NCBI RefSeq assembly: GCF_016808335.1
Contig: NC_053137.1
Coordinates: 9,288,506 to 9,352,505, forward strand
Origin: Panicum virgatum
Lineage: Eukaryota; Streptophyta; Magnoliopsida; Poales; Poaceae
DNA length: 64,000 nt
Direction of reading: 5' to 3'
Of the stretch, positions 1 through 11,410 are shown piece after piece (position 1 is the stretch's first letter; every line of letters starts with the position of its first letter). Both the position numbers and the translations under genes were made by a program. The notes under the pieces are model-generated. The model was not told the origin of the DNA. It saw nothing but the letters and a program-made list of their open reading frames with translations, and did no database searches.

Positions 1-3000
1 AATTGTTTACCAACCGCGGACGGAAGAGTAATTTTCGGTGGTGATCCTTATGTAAACTTATAATTTTGGATCTTATAAGGGGAAAAGCATCACGTGACAT
101 TGAACTATTGAGTTTCTTAGGGCACCCACAACAGTAAACGTGAGCTTCTTTCTATAATGTGTCTCCAACGGCTCATCTTTAGCACACGACAATCGTGAGC
201 CCCCGCATTAAATTATTTAACTCATCATCTTCTCCGATCATCCAGAAGAAGAACGTAGCGGCGAGCAGTCCAGTAGTCTCTTCTGATCGGCCAGGAACTT
301 CCCCTGCTCCATGCGCACAGCACCACGGCTGGCGCTTGTTCGCGTCGGAGACCGATCGTTGTGGCTGCGCTGACGACCCCACCCATCCATCGCACCGGTC
401 TCGCGCGCCGCTGGTGGCCTTGTGCGCGCGCGGCCGACGACCAGCACCCACGCGTGGCTGCTGGTGCGAGCGGCAGGGGAGAGCGCGCTCGGCCCCTCAG
501 TCCGCGCTTGCCTTGAATGCGTGGGCCCGCTTAGCATTGGGACGCGTGCTAGCGGCTCTGAGAGCAAGTATAATGGCCGGCTGGGAGCTGGCGTGACAGA
601 GGAGAGAGAGTCGACTGGGCGACTCGCAAAATACCGGCCTCAGCTGGCGCAGACGCGCTGGACGTCCTGCCATTGACTGAGCAGCGAGCTAGCAGCAGCG
701 GAGCCCACCAACATCCCGCTCGCGTCGTGGAATTTGGGCCCAGCTGATGGGGCCATAGGTGGGGCCCACGGAGTTAGTTTTATCAAATATATGAAAATGT
801 TTTACCAAACATATGGAAATGTTTTGATGAACTTTTTTTCACTACGTAACTAAACAGGGCCTTAAAACTGTACTGATTGATTGTAAACATCTCCCGTGGC
901 CCATCAACGAGCTCCAGCTAATAGACACCTTTGCGTCATGGCCTCTCATCATGTTTGGTTAGAAATTTGGAATTATCCCATCAAAAAAAAAGAAATTTGG
1001 AATTATCGATGAAAGGGTCTCTTTTTTGTATGGGCCGTCTTTTCTTAGTTACTGTATCTATAAATAGGTTTCAACTAAAGCCAGATTGCAGTGGAAATGT
1101 TCTATGTTGTAATTTTGCATCTTGCTAGCTGAAAACAAAGGATATGGACTAGAGGTCACGTTCTCCACCAATAATGTCAGGCCATCATAGTTTGGCAATC
1201 AGTTTTTACCTTCTCATTATATGGTCTGAGAAAGTAAATATCATATATTTAAACACAGAGGGAGTATGATCACAAATAGGAGGTTTGGAAAATATATGAT
1301 GGCATAAGCAACCTTGTAGCAGCAGATATCTGATAGTGGATTAGTGGTTACTGGCTTACGGCGTGGTTCATCCATTTGACTGGTATGCATCAGAGATGCA
1401 ATGCAAGTGAAGCAAAGGCGCGAAATGAACACACATGGCATTCTAATAGCCTTAGGGCGTGCTACATGCCTGCCAAATTGCTAATAAAATTGCAGGCCAG
1501 CTACAGGCGCACTTACTGTCTAACTGGTCAATTAAGCTTCAGCTCTGTGTTATGGATTTATTAATACCAAATGGTTACTCGTTAGGTTTCTTTTTTGGAT
1601 AGAGGAACTCATCTCACATCGCCTAGGGTTTATTTTAAATTCAATCTACATTCTAAATTCGGCCAAAGGAAACTTTCATCGTATGTACTTGAGAAACAGA
1701 GAAAATCTGAAAGTCTTGGCCGCACATGAGAAACAGAGAAGGCGAAGCAGAGGTTACCTATAAGAACATATTGAGCTGTTTCTGCCGGCCTTTGCCTGTT
1801 GGTTCCAAGAATTTTATACGTGATCCACAGTGACTGAAAGTTTTGCGGCTTTCTGGTTTCTTCCTTTTCTATGTGAATTATGTGCAACTAATAGTTTTTT
1901 TCTAGATAGAAATTGTAAAAAGAAAATCTTCGCCGGCACTGTACTAGTTTAACAATAAAGTTCTTTCTAAGTGGAGATGATGGAGCCCACTAACTTTGAC
2001 CTCTGCATTTATCAACCTAGATTAACCAGCCGTGCTCAATACTTCGGCGTGTAAACTTTGTTCTGGAGTCACCAGCAGCTTGACTACTCCACATGCCAAA
2101 TCTACCATCGACTTGCAGACTATCATCTCTAACCGTATAACACATGAATGCACTTTTACATCCACGAAACTTTCTACTTCAGAAACAAGTAATGTGCAGT
2201 AAAGAACGAAAATTACTTGAAAACCCTCACCTTACATTGTGACAAATCAAGTTCTTACAAGTATCCTGAACAATCCTGAACGAAGCAACACTCAACAAAG
2301 TCTACTACAGCATTGCGACAGCCCGGGTCAAACGTTCTTAAAGGCACTCCAGGTGAACGAAGCACCAGGAATGTTTCTTCAGGCATGGGAGCCACGTCTC
2401 TGGTCTCTCCCTGGTGGCCTGGTGCACCTGACTGCTAAACAAAAGGCCATGCCTCGGCCATTGCAGTGTCATTGTGGTTAACCACACCGCCCATTCTTTA
2501 ATTCCATCTCTTATACGGTGATGTCTTTCTTGTTTACTTCTATGACAGGCACCCAAGTCGTCAGTAGCAACATGAACCATGCGATGATGCCGCCAAGTGG
2601 CAAACAGTCGTGCCACCATGACCTGCCTCAGTTTCTTTGGGGAAGCTGGTGTGGCATGTAAAATATCTGCAAGCAGGTAGTTAGGGACAAAGCAGCAGAT
2701 AGACTATGCTATTAGCATTTAAACAGAACGCACAGTTTGAGTTAATCTAATGCAGTGCCGGCGAGATAGAAACTTCTATAATTTGCGACCGGCTCATGAG
2801 AACAAGTAACCAGTAAACGGAGTTTTAATTATTCGAGAAAAGGTAAACAGAGTTTTTTTTTTTGGCTCACAGTTGCAGTATGAAAAAAAAACCCCCAGCA
2901 ACCTGTGGATCTCGTACAATATTCATGGAACCAGCAGGTGTCAAAGGCCTGCAGAAAAAAAATCAGATAATTCATTGCAACAATAAGCTACAGTCAATAG

Positions 3001-3515
3001 AAGTCAAAGCATTTCGATCTATTTTCCACCGCTCTCCCTTGAAATGGATCTATAGAAGAGCTTGAAGTCAGGAACCCAACAACAAAAGAATTTGTTGAAG
3101 AAGATGAAAACTTCTATGCATAGTAAATTATTCGAGAGTTCAAGCACACACCACAGTAATTCTTTGGGATTCCCAGCCCACAGTTCAGAGATAAACCACA
3201 AAACTGACCATGGGGTGGGGTTAATTTCGAGCCCATGGTTCAGTAAACCACACCAAGGAAGCATCAAACATGTCACCCTAGCTAGTTTCAGGGCCGGGAA
3301 ACAAAGGTTGATTTTGTCAACTGGGATAACGGACAAAGATGTCAGCCACTAAGACCACATCAACACATTGTAATAAGCTACGGAATACAGCATCATGCCC
3401 TCAATGCCTCTTAGAAAACTCAGCCAGCCTCTAACGCACTAGGAAGATTTGGACATCAGAGACAAGGGGAACATGACAAGGCCCCCACTAAACCCAACAT
3501 CTCAACATCACGCCT
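1..3515. other. Intergenic, no gene recognised
   Basis: No open frame here resembles a known protein. The first ~700 bases are GC-rich and have overlapping frames on both strands without recognisable domains. At about 860-873 the sequence ends in AACAGGGCC followed by TTA, the usual outer end of grass Tourist-type elements, but the matching left end was not found. At 1255-1266 there is an ACAGAGGGAGTA string like the right end of a Stowaway element. The rest, 1270-3515, is AT-rich low-complexity sequence with nothing I can name. Confidence 0.4.
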
Positions 3516-3518
3516 CCC

Positions 3519-3527
3519 CTTATATTC
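3519..3527 (+). promoter_or_regulatory. Possible TATA box of the ERF gene
   Basis: A CTTATATTC string lies about 85 bases before the ATG at 3610, a plausible spacing for a short 5' leader. Just downstream (3547-3572) a 12-bp unit AAAGTTCAGAMC is repeated twice. This is motif matching only; no transcript evidence is available. Confidence 0.25.
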
Positions 3528-3609
3528 AGACACCAGATCCTCCCCCAAAGTTCAGACCAAAGTTCAGAACACCTGCGAAAGCGCATTGCCCCTTGATCTC
3601 TTCTTCCCA

Positions 3610-4521
3610 ATGGAACTCCAGTTCCAGCAGCCACAAAGCCATCCCCAGCAGCAATGCAGCTACCAGCTGCCAGTCAGGAAGGAGACCAAGTCCAGCCCCA
3701 AAGTAAGAAGCAAATGTGGCGGCGGTGGCGGCAAGTTCGTGGGCGTCAGGCAGAGGCCCTCGGGGAGGTGGGTGGCCGAGATCAAGGATACCACCCAGAA
3801 GATACGGATGTGGCTCGGCACATTCGAGACCGCCGAGGAAGCGGCGCAGGCCTACGACGAGGCAGCCTGCCTCCTTAGGGGCGCGAACACGCGCACCAAC
3901 TTCGCCACCGGTGCGCATGCCTCGTCGCCGTCCTCGCCGCTCGCGGCGAGGATCCGCGGCATCCTCAACCACAAGAAGCTGAAGAAGAACGCAGCCCCGC
4001 CTACCGTCAATTTCTTCCCCGCAGTGTACCATCGTGCTGGCGCCATCGGCACAGCCGTCGCAACTAGCAGCACTAGCACCAGCACCATCACCACAACCAC
4101 CAGCAGCAGCAGTCCTAGCTCCAGCATCAACTTCTCCATGAGCAGCAATGGCGTTCGCACTCCCATCCTCCCTGCTCAGAGCATAGCTGAGGAAGTCTGC
4201 AGGCCATACTTGATCAGTGGAAGCGAAGAGCTCCAGCAGCTGGCCTCACAGCAGTACGAACAATGTTGGGCACTCAACACCAGCCTGCCATCTACAGATG
4301 GATGCGCCATGGCTAACAACAATGCTTGCTCGGCGGTCGCAGATGCAGAGCTCGGCAAGATCAAGCTGGAGAAGGAGTTGTTTGACACGGACAGAGTCCC
4401 AAATGGCGGAATGGACAGAGTTCAGGACAAGGAGTTGTTTGACACGGGAAATGATCCATCAGACTCCTTATGGGATCTGCCACCTATTTGCCCTCTGTCT
4501 TGCAGGTCTTTGATGTATTAG
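3610..4521 (+). CDS. AP2/ERF transcription factor, RAP2.11-like
   Basis: Intronless 303-aa nuclear DNA-binding protein. The AP2 domain is at about residues 42-98 and shows [16 protein letters not shown], the [19 protein letters not shown] block and RTNF. The positions that separate DREB from ERF types are V14 and D19, a mixed set. The [18 protein letters not shown] form is that of the RAP2.11 group, known in Arabidopsis for low-potassium responses; a role here is inference. The domain follows a Gln-rich N-terminus and a Gly run (37-41). The C-terminal half is Ser/Thr-rich (encoded by AGC/ACC repeats) and holds two copies of KELFDT about 20 residues apart before a WDLPP motif. The frame is open upstream from a TTG, but the first ATG (3610) is the start chosen. 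A CTTGCAG just before the last codons resembles a splice acceptor, so the extreme C-terminus could differ. Confidence 0.9.
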   Translation: MELQFQQPQSHPQQQCSYQLPVRKETKSSPKVRSKCGGGGGKFVGVRQRPSGRWVAEIKDTTQKIRMWLGTFETAEEAAQAYDEAACLLRGANTRTNFATGAHASSPSSPLAARIRGILNHKKLKKNAAPPTVNFFPAVYHRAGAIGTAVATSSTSTSTITTTTSSSSPSSSINFSMSSNGVRTPILPAQSIAEEVCRPYLISGSEELQQLASQQYEQCWALNTSLPSTDGCAMANNNACSAVADAELGKIKLEKELFDTDRVPNGGMDRVQDKELFDTGNDPSDSLWDLPPICPLSCRSLMY

Positions 4522-5019
4522 ACTAGAAAAAGATTTTGCAGCTTCGTATCTCAGTGTCCCAACCTTTTGGGTCTGTTTTCTGCTCCTAGGAGCCAATTCC
4601 GTACCAAAAAAAAAGAGTGTATGAGGAATGATGGCCAGCAAGCAGAGTAATGGGACGATATATTTTTCATCTAGATGAATGGATTTTACAGAACTTCTCT
4701 TGGGTTTTTTCCTTTTCCTTTTCTTCAGGAAACAGACTTAGATTCTTTTGAGTTACCTCCAGAGAGTTTTATCATTCCTATGTACAACAATAATGTAAAT
4801 TTTTGTGGTGGATTTTTAAAGAAATTAGGTATGCGATATTTTCATGGTACATCTGTAGACTTAAAGTAGCTTTTTTTACAGAATACTGGTTCTGAGGGGA
4901 ACAATTATGATTTTATAGGCAAAATCTATATTAAATGATATTTGCAAGTATTTGTCAACCAACCAAATGAAGGTTCCTTGGATGGTAAGTTTAGTGGAAA
5001 TACTTATGAAAATACTGAT
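4522..5019. other. 3' flank of the ERF gene
   Basis: AT-rich sequence with no recognisable gene. A short frame at 4675-4869 follows a TTTTCTTCAG acceptor-like string, so an alternative 3' exon of the ERF gene is possible but unsupported. Confidence 0.3.
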
Positions 5020-5028
5020 TTTATGTTA

Positions 5029-5567
5029 GGAAAAAGCCCATTTTACTACCCTCATCAATCACTTTATCCACTTAAGCCCCCGAGTAAAATTTAGGCTCAG
5101 TTTACTCCCACGAACTATTTTAATAGGTCCAATCTACCTCCTAATGAGATTTCTTTTTTTTGTTTCTCCTTGTACAAGATGAATTTTAAGTTCAAATTTT
5201 GTGGGTGGATAGAGGACATGATTCCATATGTTGCAAAACTATATTAAGAATTTTTCATAGTTATTTTCATAGGTTAGAAAGATTTAATACGAAATTGATC
5301 TTGGATATACATTTCTACATGAAAAGTAATTATAAAAAATTCATAATGTATTTTTCTAGCATAGGGCATCATACTATAAGTCACCTTGCAAAATTTGATG
5401 TAAAATTCCATTTGTACACGGAGAAATAAAAAATAGAAATCTCATTAGAGGGTAGATTGGACCAAATGAAATAGTTCAGGAAAGTAAATGAGCATAAGTT
5501 TTGTTTAGGAGATTAAGCGGACAAAGTGAATTTTTGCGGGGACCGAGGAGTAAAATGGGCCTTTTCC
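5029..5567. mobile_element. Mutator-like MITE with 9-bp target duplication
   Basis: The ends are inverted repeats, GGAAAAAGCCCATTTTACT on the left and its near-complement on the right. Imperfect pairing continues inward for roughly 100 bases. The 9-bp sequence TTTATGTTA flanks both sides (5020-5028 and 5568-5576). A 9-bp duplication is the Mutator hallmark. There is no coding capacity. A second, older member of the same family is at 30154-30622. Confidence 0.85.
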
Positions 5568-5759
5568 TTTATGTTATGGAAGCCCGTATGTATAAGAAAA
5601 ATCTAGCATTTTTTATTATTAAACACAAATATTACTTAATCCATGAGATAGTGCATTTTTTAAGCCACCATTTTCACAAACACTCCCCTTACAATGTGAA
5701 GTTCGCTAATATGGTACCTATCTAGCAACAATTATTTGGGGAGCCACGGCATTGAAGTA

Positions 5760-6440
5760 GTGACGCCCTGTTTGGCAGAGCTCCCAGAGGGCCATACTAG
5801 AGCAGAGTAGTGACATACCAGATGATCCAGATTCCGTATCGCAGACTGATGATCGCGCCTCCATCAGGCATCGCTGCCACATACGGACGGGCTAATGGCA
5901 CCCCACACGGCGCGCTATTCCCGGGCCGAATTCGCAGGTGGACAATGAGGTAGTAGGCATCCCAATGGCTGAACCACGAAGCAAATCCCCGACGAAACCC
6001 TAGGGAGCGCTCGGAAGAGGGGAAAAGAAAAATAACCTGTGCCCCGGTGAGGCGCCGACGAATTGCTTGTGGGGGGTCACCCTGCGGCCAGGCAGGCACC
6101 GCCTCGATGCTCCCGCGGCGGCGCCGCGCTAGGCGATGGTGGTGGGAAGCTTCAAGAAGCTGGACAGGAAGGGCAGAGCTCTGCAGGTGATCTTTAGTCG
6201 CCAGCTAGTTGGGCCGGGCCGTAGGCGCTGGTGGACCCAGCGGGCGTGGCGCCAAATTTCTCTCACGCTACAGAATTTTTCTACTCTATTCCGACGCGTC
6301 CGCCGCGCCCTGCCCCGGCGTTGCCGGCGGAGGAGCAGGCCGTCGCCTGAGGAGGCGAGGCCGAGCCGGCCACGGGGAACTGACGATGATGAACGGTAAG
6401 CCACAGAGCGTGCAAGATCCGTCAGAGAGTGGTTTCTGAA
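5760..6440. repeat. Duplicated block downstream of NLR-A
   Basis: This block is closely similar to 34290-34525 (left part, to about 6070) and to 38926-39180 (right part, from about 6065). The two halves are contiguous here but separated by 4.4 kb in the other copy. The shared sequence includes a string beginning CACGAAGCAAATCCCCGACG and the CACCCTGCGGCCAGG stretch. The block belongs to the segmental duplication that also carries the NLR genes. Frames within it show no known domain. Confidence 0.8.
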
Positions 6441-6650
6441 CGGAGCAACGGGGACTGCTTGTGGATACTTGGATGTTGATGCGAGAGCAACGAATGAGGG
6501 GCTGATGATGAACAAGCTGAAAATGCCATCAGATATGCTGGATTTGGTTGCACTGTCCTTGATCGAATGGCATCATCGGTAGATGTGAATCGGTACATGG
6601 AAAAGAGACTGCAAATTTCGTCAGAAGCAAAACTTATGATCAGTTGAGTT

Positions 6651-6877
6651 CTTCCTCCCGTATTATAAAGAAAGTCGTTTCGAACATTAATACGGTATTT
6701 AAAAATAATTTTGACCACTAACTTTTTATTATAAAAATATAGTGAACGTGAATCTACTTATATCGCTTATATATTTTCAAACTCAACACAAAAGAATTTA
6801 CTTATAATCAAAGTTTAAAATATTTGACTTAATACAAACTCAAAACGATTTTTTTTACGATATGGATATGGAAGGAG
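6651..6877. mobile_element. Stowaway-type MITE
   Basis: Left end CTTCCTCCCGTATTATAAAG and right end TATGGAAGGAG followed by TA are the imperfect inverted termini typical of Stowaway (Tc1/mariner) elements. The interior is AT-rich and has no coding capacity. The left TA of the target duplication is no longer visible. Confidence 0.7.
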
Positions 6878-7554
6878 TATAAAGAAAGAGACTGCAAATC
6901 GTAGCTAGATAGCTGTGAGAATCATGGAGCTAGGAAATCAAAGAAACAAATTGCATTGGCAAACCCAATCGTGTCCAACGACTACTGCGCATGCGGCATA
7001 CAACCAACAAAAGGTGCTCGCACATGCACAGCTCGTAATAAAATAGTAATACATACCACTGTCTCCGAGTCTCATTGAGGACAACTACTTGACTGATGAA
7101 CATATCGTTTCACTACATCTGCCAATTCGTACTGCATGCAGGATGAAGCATGCATGCCAGTTACAGTATTCTGACTCACATACATAATAAAACACAGGAA
7201 AAACGTTGTAATCTAAAAAAAAAAAGGATCGGAGGGGATATGAAACAGCTGCAAAGGAAAGGAAAGGAGACACTTGATCGACTGACGACTGAGCTCAGCG
7301 GCTCATCATCAGATAATAATATAATATACTTGAGAACGGGCTTATTATTTGTATTATTCCTGGTAAGCTGGGCCCGCACATCTTCCACCAACTGCTTGCT
7401 ATAACGACGATCCTTATCAACAATCAGAACTTCCTTGAGGCTGGGGAGGGATGACAGCCCAGACAAAGACACTGTGTACGGAGCACGTCAGCAGCTCAAG
7501 CCTAGGCGCTGTATTTTCTTCAAACTCCACTGACGTGATGCCAAGCCTCCCACT

Positions 7555-7735
7555 GCAAACTTTTTAAAATGAATTTTTTTCACATTTAAAGTATTGAACA
7601 TAGATTAGTTATAAACCTATACAATTAGTTTTTTATTTCATCTAGATTTAATACTCCATACATATAAGATTCCCATTTGATGTGATAGATTTGGAATTTT
7701 GAATTTTATAACTAAACAAGGGACAAATAGGTGTC
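7555..7735. mobile_element. Short MITE in NLR-A LRR
   Basis: AT-rich, non-coding insertion absent from the equivalent place in NLR-B. It shares TTTTTTTCACATTTAAAGTA and the TTTAATACT block with a related copy at 24690-24945. Exact ends are not resolved. Confidence 0.55.
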
Positions 7736-8020
7736 CCATCCCCAGCTCCAGCGTCGTCAAACTCGGGAATGCCCCCCGATGGAAAGTCAGATGACGCTGT
7801 TCAGTCAGGAATGACCAATTCAGCAGACGAAGGATGGCCAGGTTTGGTAGCTTGCCAAGCATTTCTACGGTGCCATCCACCTCCGCTAGCTTGGTCCCCT
7901 CTAGCCTCAACTTCACATGATTCTGGAGGCCGAAGACCCATTCCGGCAATTCGATCAGGGCGCCGCGCAGCTTGAGGCTCCGGAGGGTTTTCGGAGGCGA
8001 GTGCAGGCCATCCAAGCAGC

Positions 8021-8386
8021 CTAGTGCCGAGTACAATATATCGGGCACTCAGCAAACTAAGTTTTTACCGAGTGCCGCACTCGGTAAAACAAAACACTCG
8101 GCAAAGAATATTTTGCCTAGTGCCGGACACTCGGCAAATAGAGACACTCGGCAAAGAGCGACACTCGGCAAAGAGCCGGCAGCAGTTACCGGTAAATCAC
8201 GGCCGTTATCTTTGCCGAGTGTCCTTGTGATGGACACTCGGCAAATATATTCTTTGCCGAGTGCGGTATTCAAACACTCGGCAAATTATTTTTTTTCTTC
8301 TTTTTGCCCTCAAAAATTTTGCCGAGTGCATTGTGTTGTTTGACGAGTGTCGCGGATACTCGGCAAAGAAACTGTCTCCGGTAGTG
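8021..8386. mobile_element. CACTA-type fragment with CACTCGGCAAA repeats
   Basis: The segment has more than a dozen copies of CACTCGGCAAA or its complement TTTGCCGAGTG, the subterminal repeat class of a common grass CACTA family. It ends at the right with CCGGTAGTG, the complement of a CACTACCGG terminus. The left terminus is missing: homology to the NLR stops at AAGCAGCC (8020) and element sequence begins at once. It replaces, rather than simply interrupts, part of the NLR-A LRR exon. Confidence 0.75.
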
Positions 8387-9348
8387 TTGGTCATATGAGT
8401 CACAATAAGGAATGCTACGACATCCCCCGGCACGATTGTATTGTACCTTCCTAAGCTTGATGATGGCCTGCGGCAGCTTGATTATTCGTGTACCAGCAAC
8501 ATCTAGTGTCTGCAATAGTGCAATTGCTTTAGGTTACCCAGTGACTCTGGCAGGTGAACAATACCTTTACATCCTCTTAAGGAAAGGTATTTTAGGTGAA
8601 AGAGCTTCGCAACAAACTCAAGGTGATGATCCACAAGACCCGATCGAGGTGCTTTCCAAGTCCAGCACACGCAGCAACCTCATCTTGTCAGAAATATAAA
8701 ATGGCCTCCACTTCCCAAACACCGTTAGTGACCGTATACGAGATAAGTCCACTATGCTCTCGAACTCGCTTTGGTCACCCTCCCAACCGCTGCTTATAGC
8801 GAGGTGGCGTACCGTCACCTGGGTGTTTAAGCTACAACCTTCTTCCACTCTAAAAACAAGATTTTCCTCCATAGCCTTTGAGATACAGATTTCACGCGTG
8901 AGATCGTGGAGCTTGCAAGAAATACCTTTTTGTCTGCCAGCTGGTTCATTATATCCCATAGACTTTTTCTCCCATAGACTTGCCACGCACCTCACTTGAT
9001 GAGTAACCCTCTGCATTCCATCGATGCACCAGGCGTCTTTTCCTAATAATGTAATCTTCTGGAAAGATGGACAGATATAAGAAACAAGACTTGAGATGAT
9101 ATGCCAAGCCCTCATAGCTTCTCATAAGGATAGTTCTTTTTTGTCCCAAGCTCTGAATTTATCTCTAGCTCAGAGCTAATATGCTCATTCAATTTTCTCC
9201 ACACCACGGGAGTCATTGGTTGCTTAGCCAAGAAGCCACCCATGGTGACTATTGCAAGGGGAAGTCCATTGCACTTCTTCAGGATCGTTTGTGCCTCTTC
9301 AATCAATGCAGGATGATCTTTATCCAAATTTATGGCCTCCTTGGATAG

Positions 9349-9908
9349 CTGCAATTGGTAGAATTAAGTTTTTTAAGTATTGTAAGTTAAATTATGTGCA
9401 AATAAAGTTCCTATTTTGTATTAAACTGACTATGGCAAAATATTTGTCTTAAGTATCTTCTTAAAAGAACTCTTGCATATATAACAAACCAGTGGCAACC
9501 CCAACCGAAAAACAAAATATCTAATAATCTACTCATAATACACCCCGCTCTACATGAAAGGATCAGATAATGTGACATTGTTATTACGTGTTGAAAAGTG
9601 CTAAAGCAGAAACCCAAATCGATCTCCACAGGGCCCATTGTAACATAAACCCACATCTCCACAGGGCACATTGTTACATGAAGAAGAAGATTAAATCGTA
9701 CTCTTCTAGCTTTATTTCTTATGTTTGTAACCCTCATTTTGAGGTTTAATTTAGAGTCCAAGAGGTCTTGTAATTTTTGGTTGTATTATCCACCTTGTAA
9801 ATATAAAAGGCCGGTTTTTTTAAACTTAATTAGAAAACAAAAATAGGCTCCAGTGCCGATGGCCCATTCATGTGGCCAGGCGCGCCTGACATGGGGTCAA
9901 GCGTGGGC
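9349..9908. other. NLR-A intron 2, left part
   Basis: Intronic remnant between exon 3 and the hAT element. It is AT-rich and no gene or clear element is seen. Confidence 0.5.
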
Positions 9909-9916
9909 CAAGGGAT

Positions 9917-11187
9917 TAGGCCTGCTAATGGGTTGGGTTGAAATGGGTTTTATGGGGTGGGTTTTGAAATGGAGTGTGTTTGGATGATTTAAAATGGGTT
10001 GTATTAGTTAATGGGGTGGGTCGGAGCGGGTTCTATATAAATGCGGGTTGAGGCGGGTTGGGGTGGGTTGAAATGAATATTTTTTACAAAATAGTATAAC
10101 TATATATAAATGTGGGTCCCACGTGAGAGCTGGACTCTGAAATTAAAACCACGTGTTTATATCAGAAAATTTTATCGAAATTGTCTGAATTTTGTTGGAG
10201 ATGACTCAGTACGACTGTCAGCTACTCTGTATAAAGCAGCGTGGCTAGAACTACACGTGGGCTCCACATCAAGAGCCGAACCCTAGAATTAAAATCTCGC
10301 GTTCACACTATAAAATTTTATCGAAATTGACTGAAATTTGTTGGAGATGACTCAGTACGACTGGCAGCTACTCTGTGCAAAGCAGCGTGGCTAGAACTAC
10401 ACGTGGGCTCCACATCAAGAGCCGGACCCTAGAATTAAAACCTCGCGTTCACACTATAAAATTTTATCGAAATTGACTGAAATTTATTGGAGATGACTCA
10501 GTACGACTGGCAGCTATTCTGTGCAAAGCAGCGTGGCTAGAACTACACGTGGGCTCCACATCAAGAGCCGGACCCTAGAATTAAAATCTCGCGTTCACAC
10601 TATAAAATTTTATCAAAATTGACTGAAATTTGTTGGAGATGACTCAGTACGACTGGCATCTACTCTGTACAAAGCAGCGTGGCTAGAACTACACGTGGGC
10701 TCCACATCAAGAGCCGGACCCTAGAATTAAAATCTCGCGTTCACACTATAAAATTTTATCGAAATTGACTGAAATTTGTTGGAGATGACTCAGTACGATT
10801 GGCAGCTACTTTGTGCAAAGTAGCGTGGCTAGAACTACACATGGGCTCCACATCAAGACTCGGACCCTAGAATTAAACCTCGCGTTCACACTATAAAATT
10901 TTATCGAAATTGACTGAAATTTTTAGAGATGAGTCAATATGACTGACAGATACTCTGTGCAAAGTAGTGTGGCTAGACATATATGTGGTCCCCACATTAA
11001 GTATAGAACCATTAAATTCCTCTGCATAGTAGAACCCATGGGTTTTTATGGATTACCCGCTTATAATGGGGCGGGTTGGTTAGAGTTGAGAAATTAACTA
11101 ATTGGGTTGGGTGGGGTTGGGTATCTAAATATGTTAATTTTGGGTGGGGTTGGGTATGGTGCGGGTTCCAACCCATTAGCAGGGCTA
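9917..11187. mobile_element. Non-autonomous hAT element
   Basis: The terminal inverted repeats are TAGGCCTGCTAATGGGTTGG on the left and its near-perfect complement (one mismatch) on the right. CAAGGGAT is duplicated exactly on both sides (9909-9916 and 11188-11195). An 8-bp duplication is the hAT signature. The subterminal zones are rich in GGGTTGGG-type strings on the left and also on the right. There is no transposase. The interior is mostly a 146-bp tandem array. The element lies in intron 2 of NLR-A. Confidence 0.88.
10100..11015. repeat. 146-bp tandem array inside the hAT element
   Basis: About six units. The TTGGAGATGACTCAGTACGA landmark begins near 10195, 10341, 10487, 10633 and 10779, a constant 146-bp spacing. 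A last degenerate unit lies around 10920. The middle units differ by only a few bases, while the outer units are more diverged, as expected from unequal exchange within an array. Confidence 0.92.
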
Positions 11188-11410
11188 CAAGGGATTAATA
11201 TGTGACATGTGTACCCACTATCCTTGCCTTATAACAAAACGTGCCAGCATGGGATACTATCATGTGTACCCACCACTACTATTACTTGTCTTCGGTGTTA
11301 TTTTGGGTTCGTTTACAGCCTATTCCTAAATTTTTTAAAGACTAGTAAGTAGTGTTGTGAGCATAACCTACAAATGAAAAAATTGGAGCAAGATTATACT
11401 GCACCAGTAC

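Larger units (their letters stand above)
7330..9348 (-). pseudogene. NLR-A exon 3 remnant (NB-ARC end and LRR)
   Basis: The exon begins after an AATTGCAG acceptor at about 9349 and encodes GLPLAI near its start, then FPEDY, KLHDLTRE (the MHD position) and LRRs including LRVLDLES and IKLPQAIIKLRK. The frame shifts near 9150, again near 9000, and again near 8650. About 450 bases present in NLR-B (40200-40650 there) are replaced here by a CACTA-type fragment (8021-8386). A small MITE (about 7555-7735) sits in the last LRR. The C-terminal LSSLPSLKEV repeat is still readable at about 7400-7470. Confidence 0.85.

Noticed and set aside
120..873. Tourist element between TTAGGGCACCC and AACAGGGCCTTA
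   Set aside because: Flanking TTA trinucleotides are present on both sides, but the two ends are not inverted repeats of each other.
3586..3609. Longer ERF start at 3586
   Set aside because: That codon is TTG. The first ATG in frame is at 3610 and plants rarely use TTG.
9909..11195. CRISPR-like array from the 146-bp repeats
   Set aside because: The units are contiguous without unique spacers, and the array sits inside a hAT element in a plant genome.
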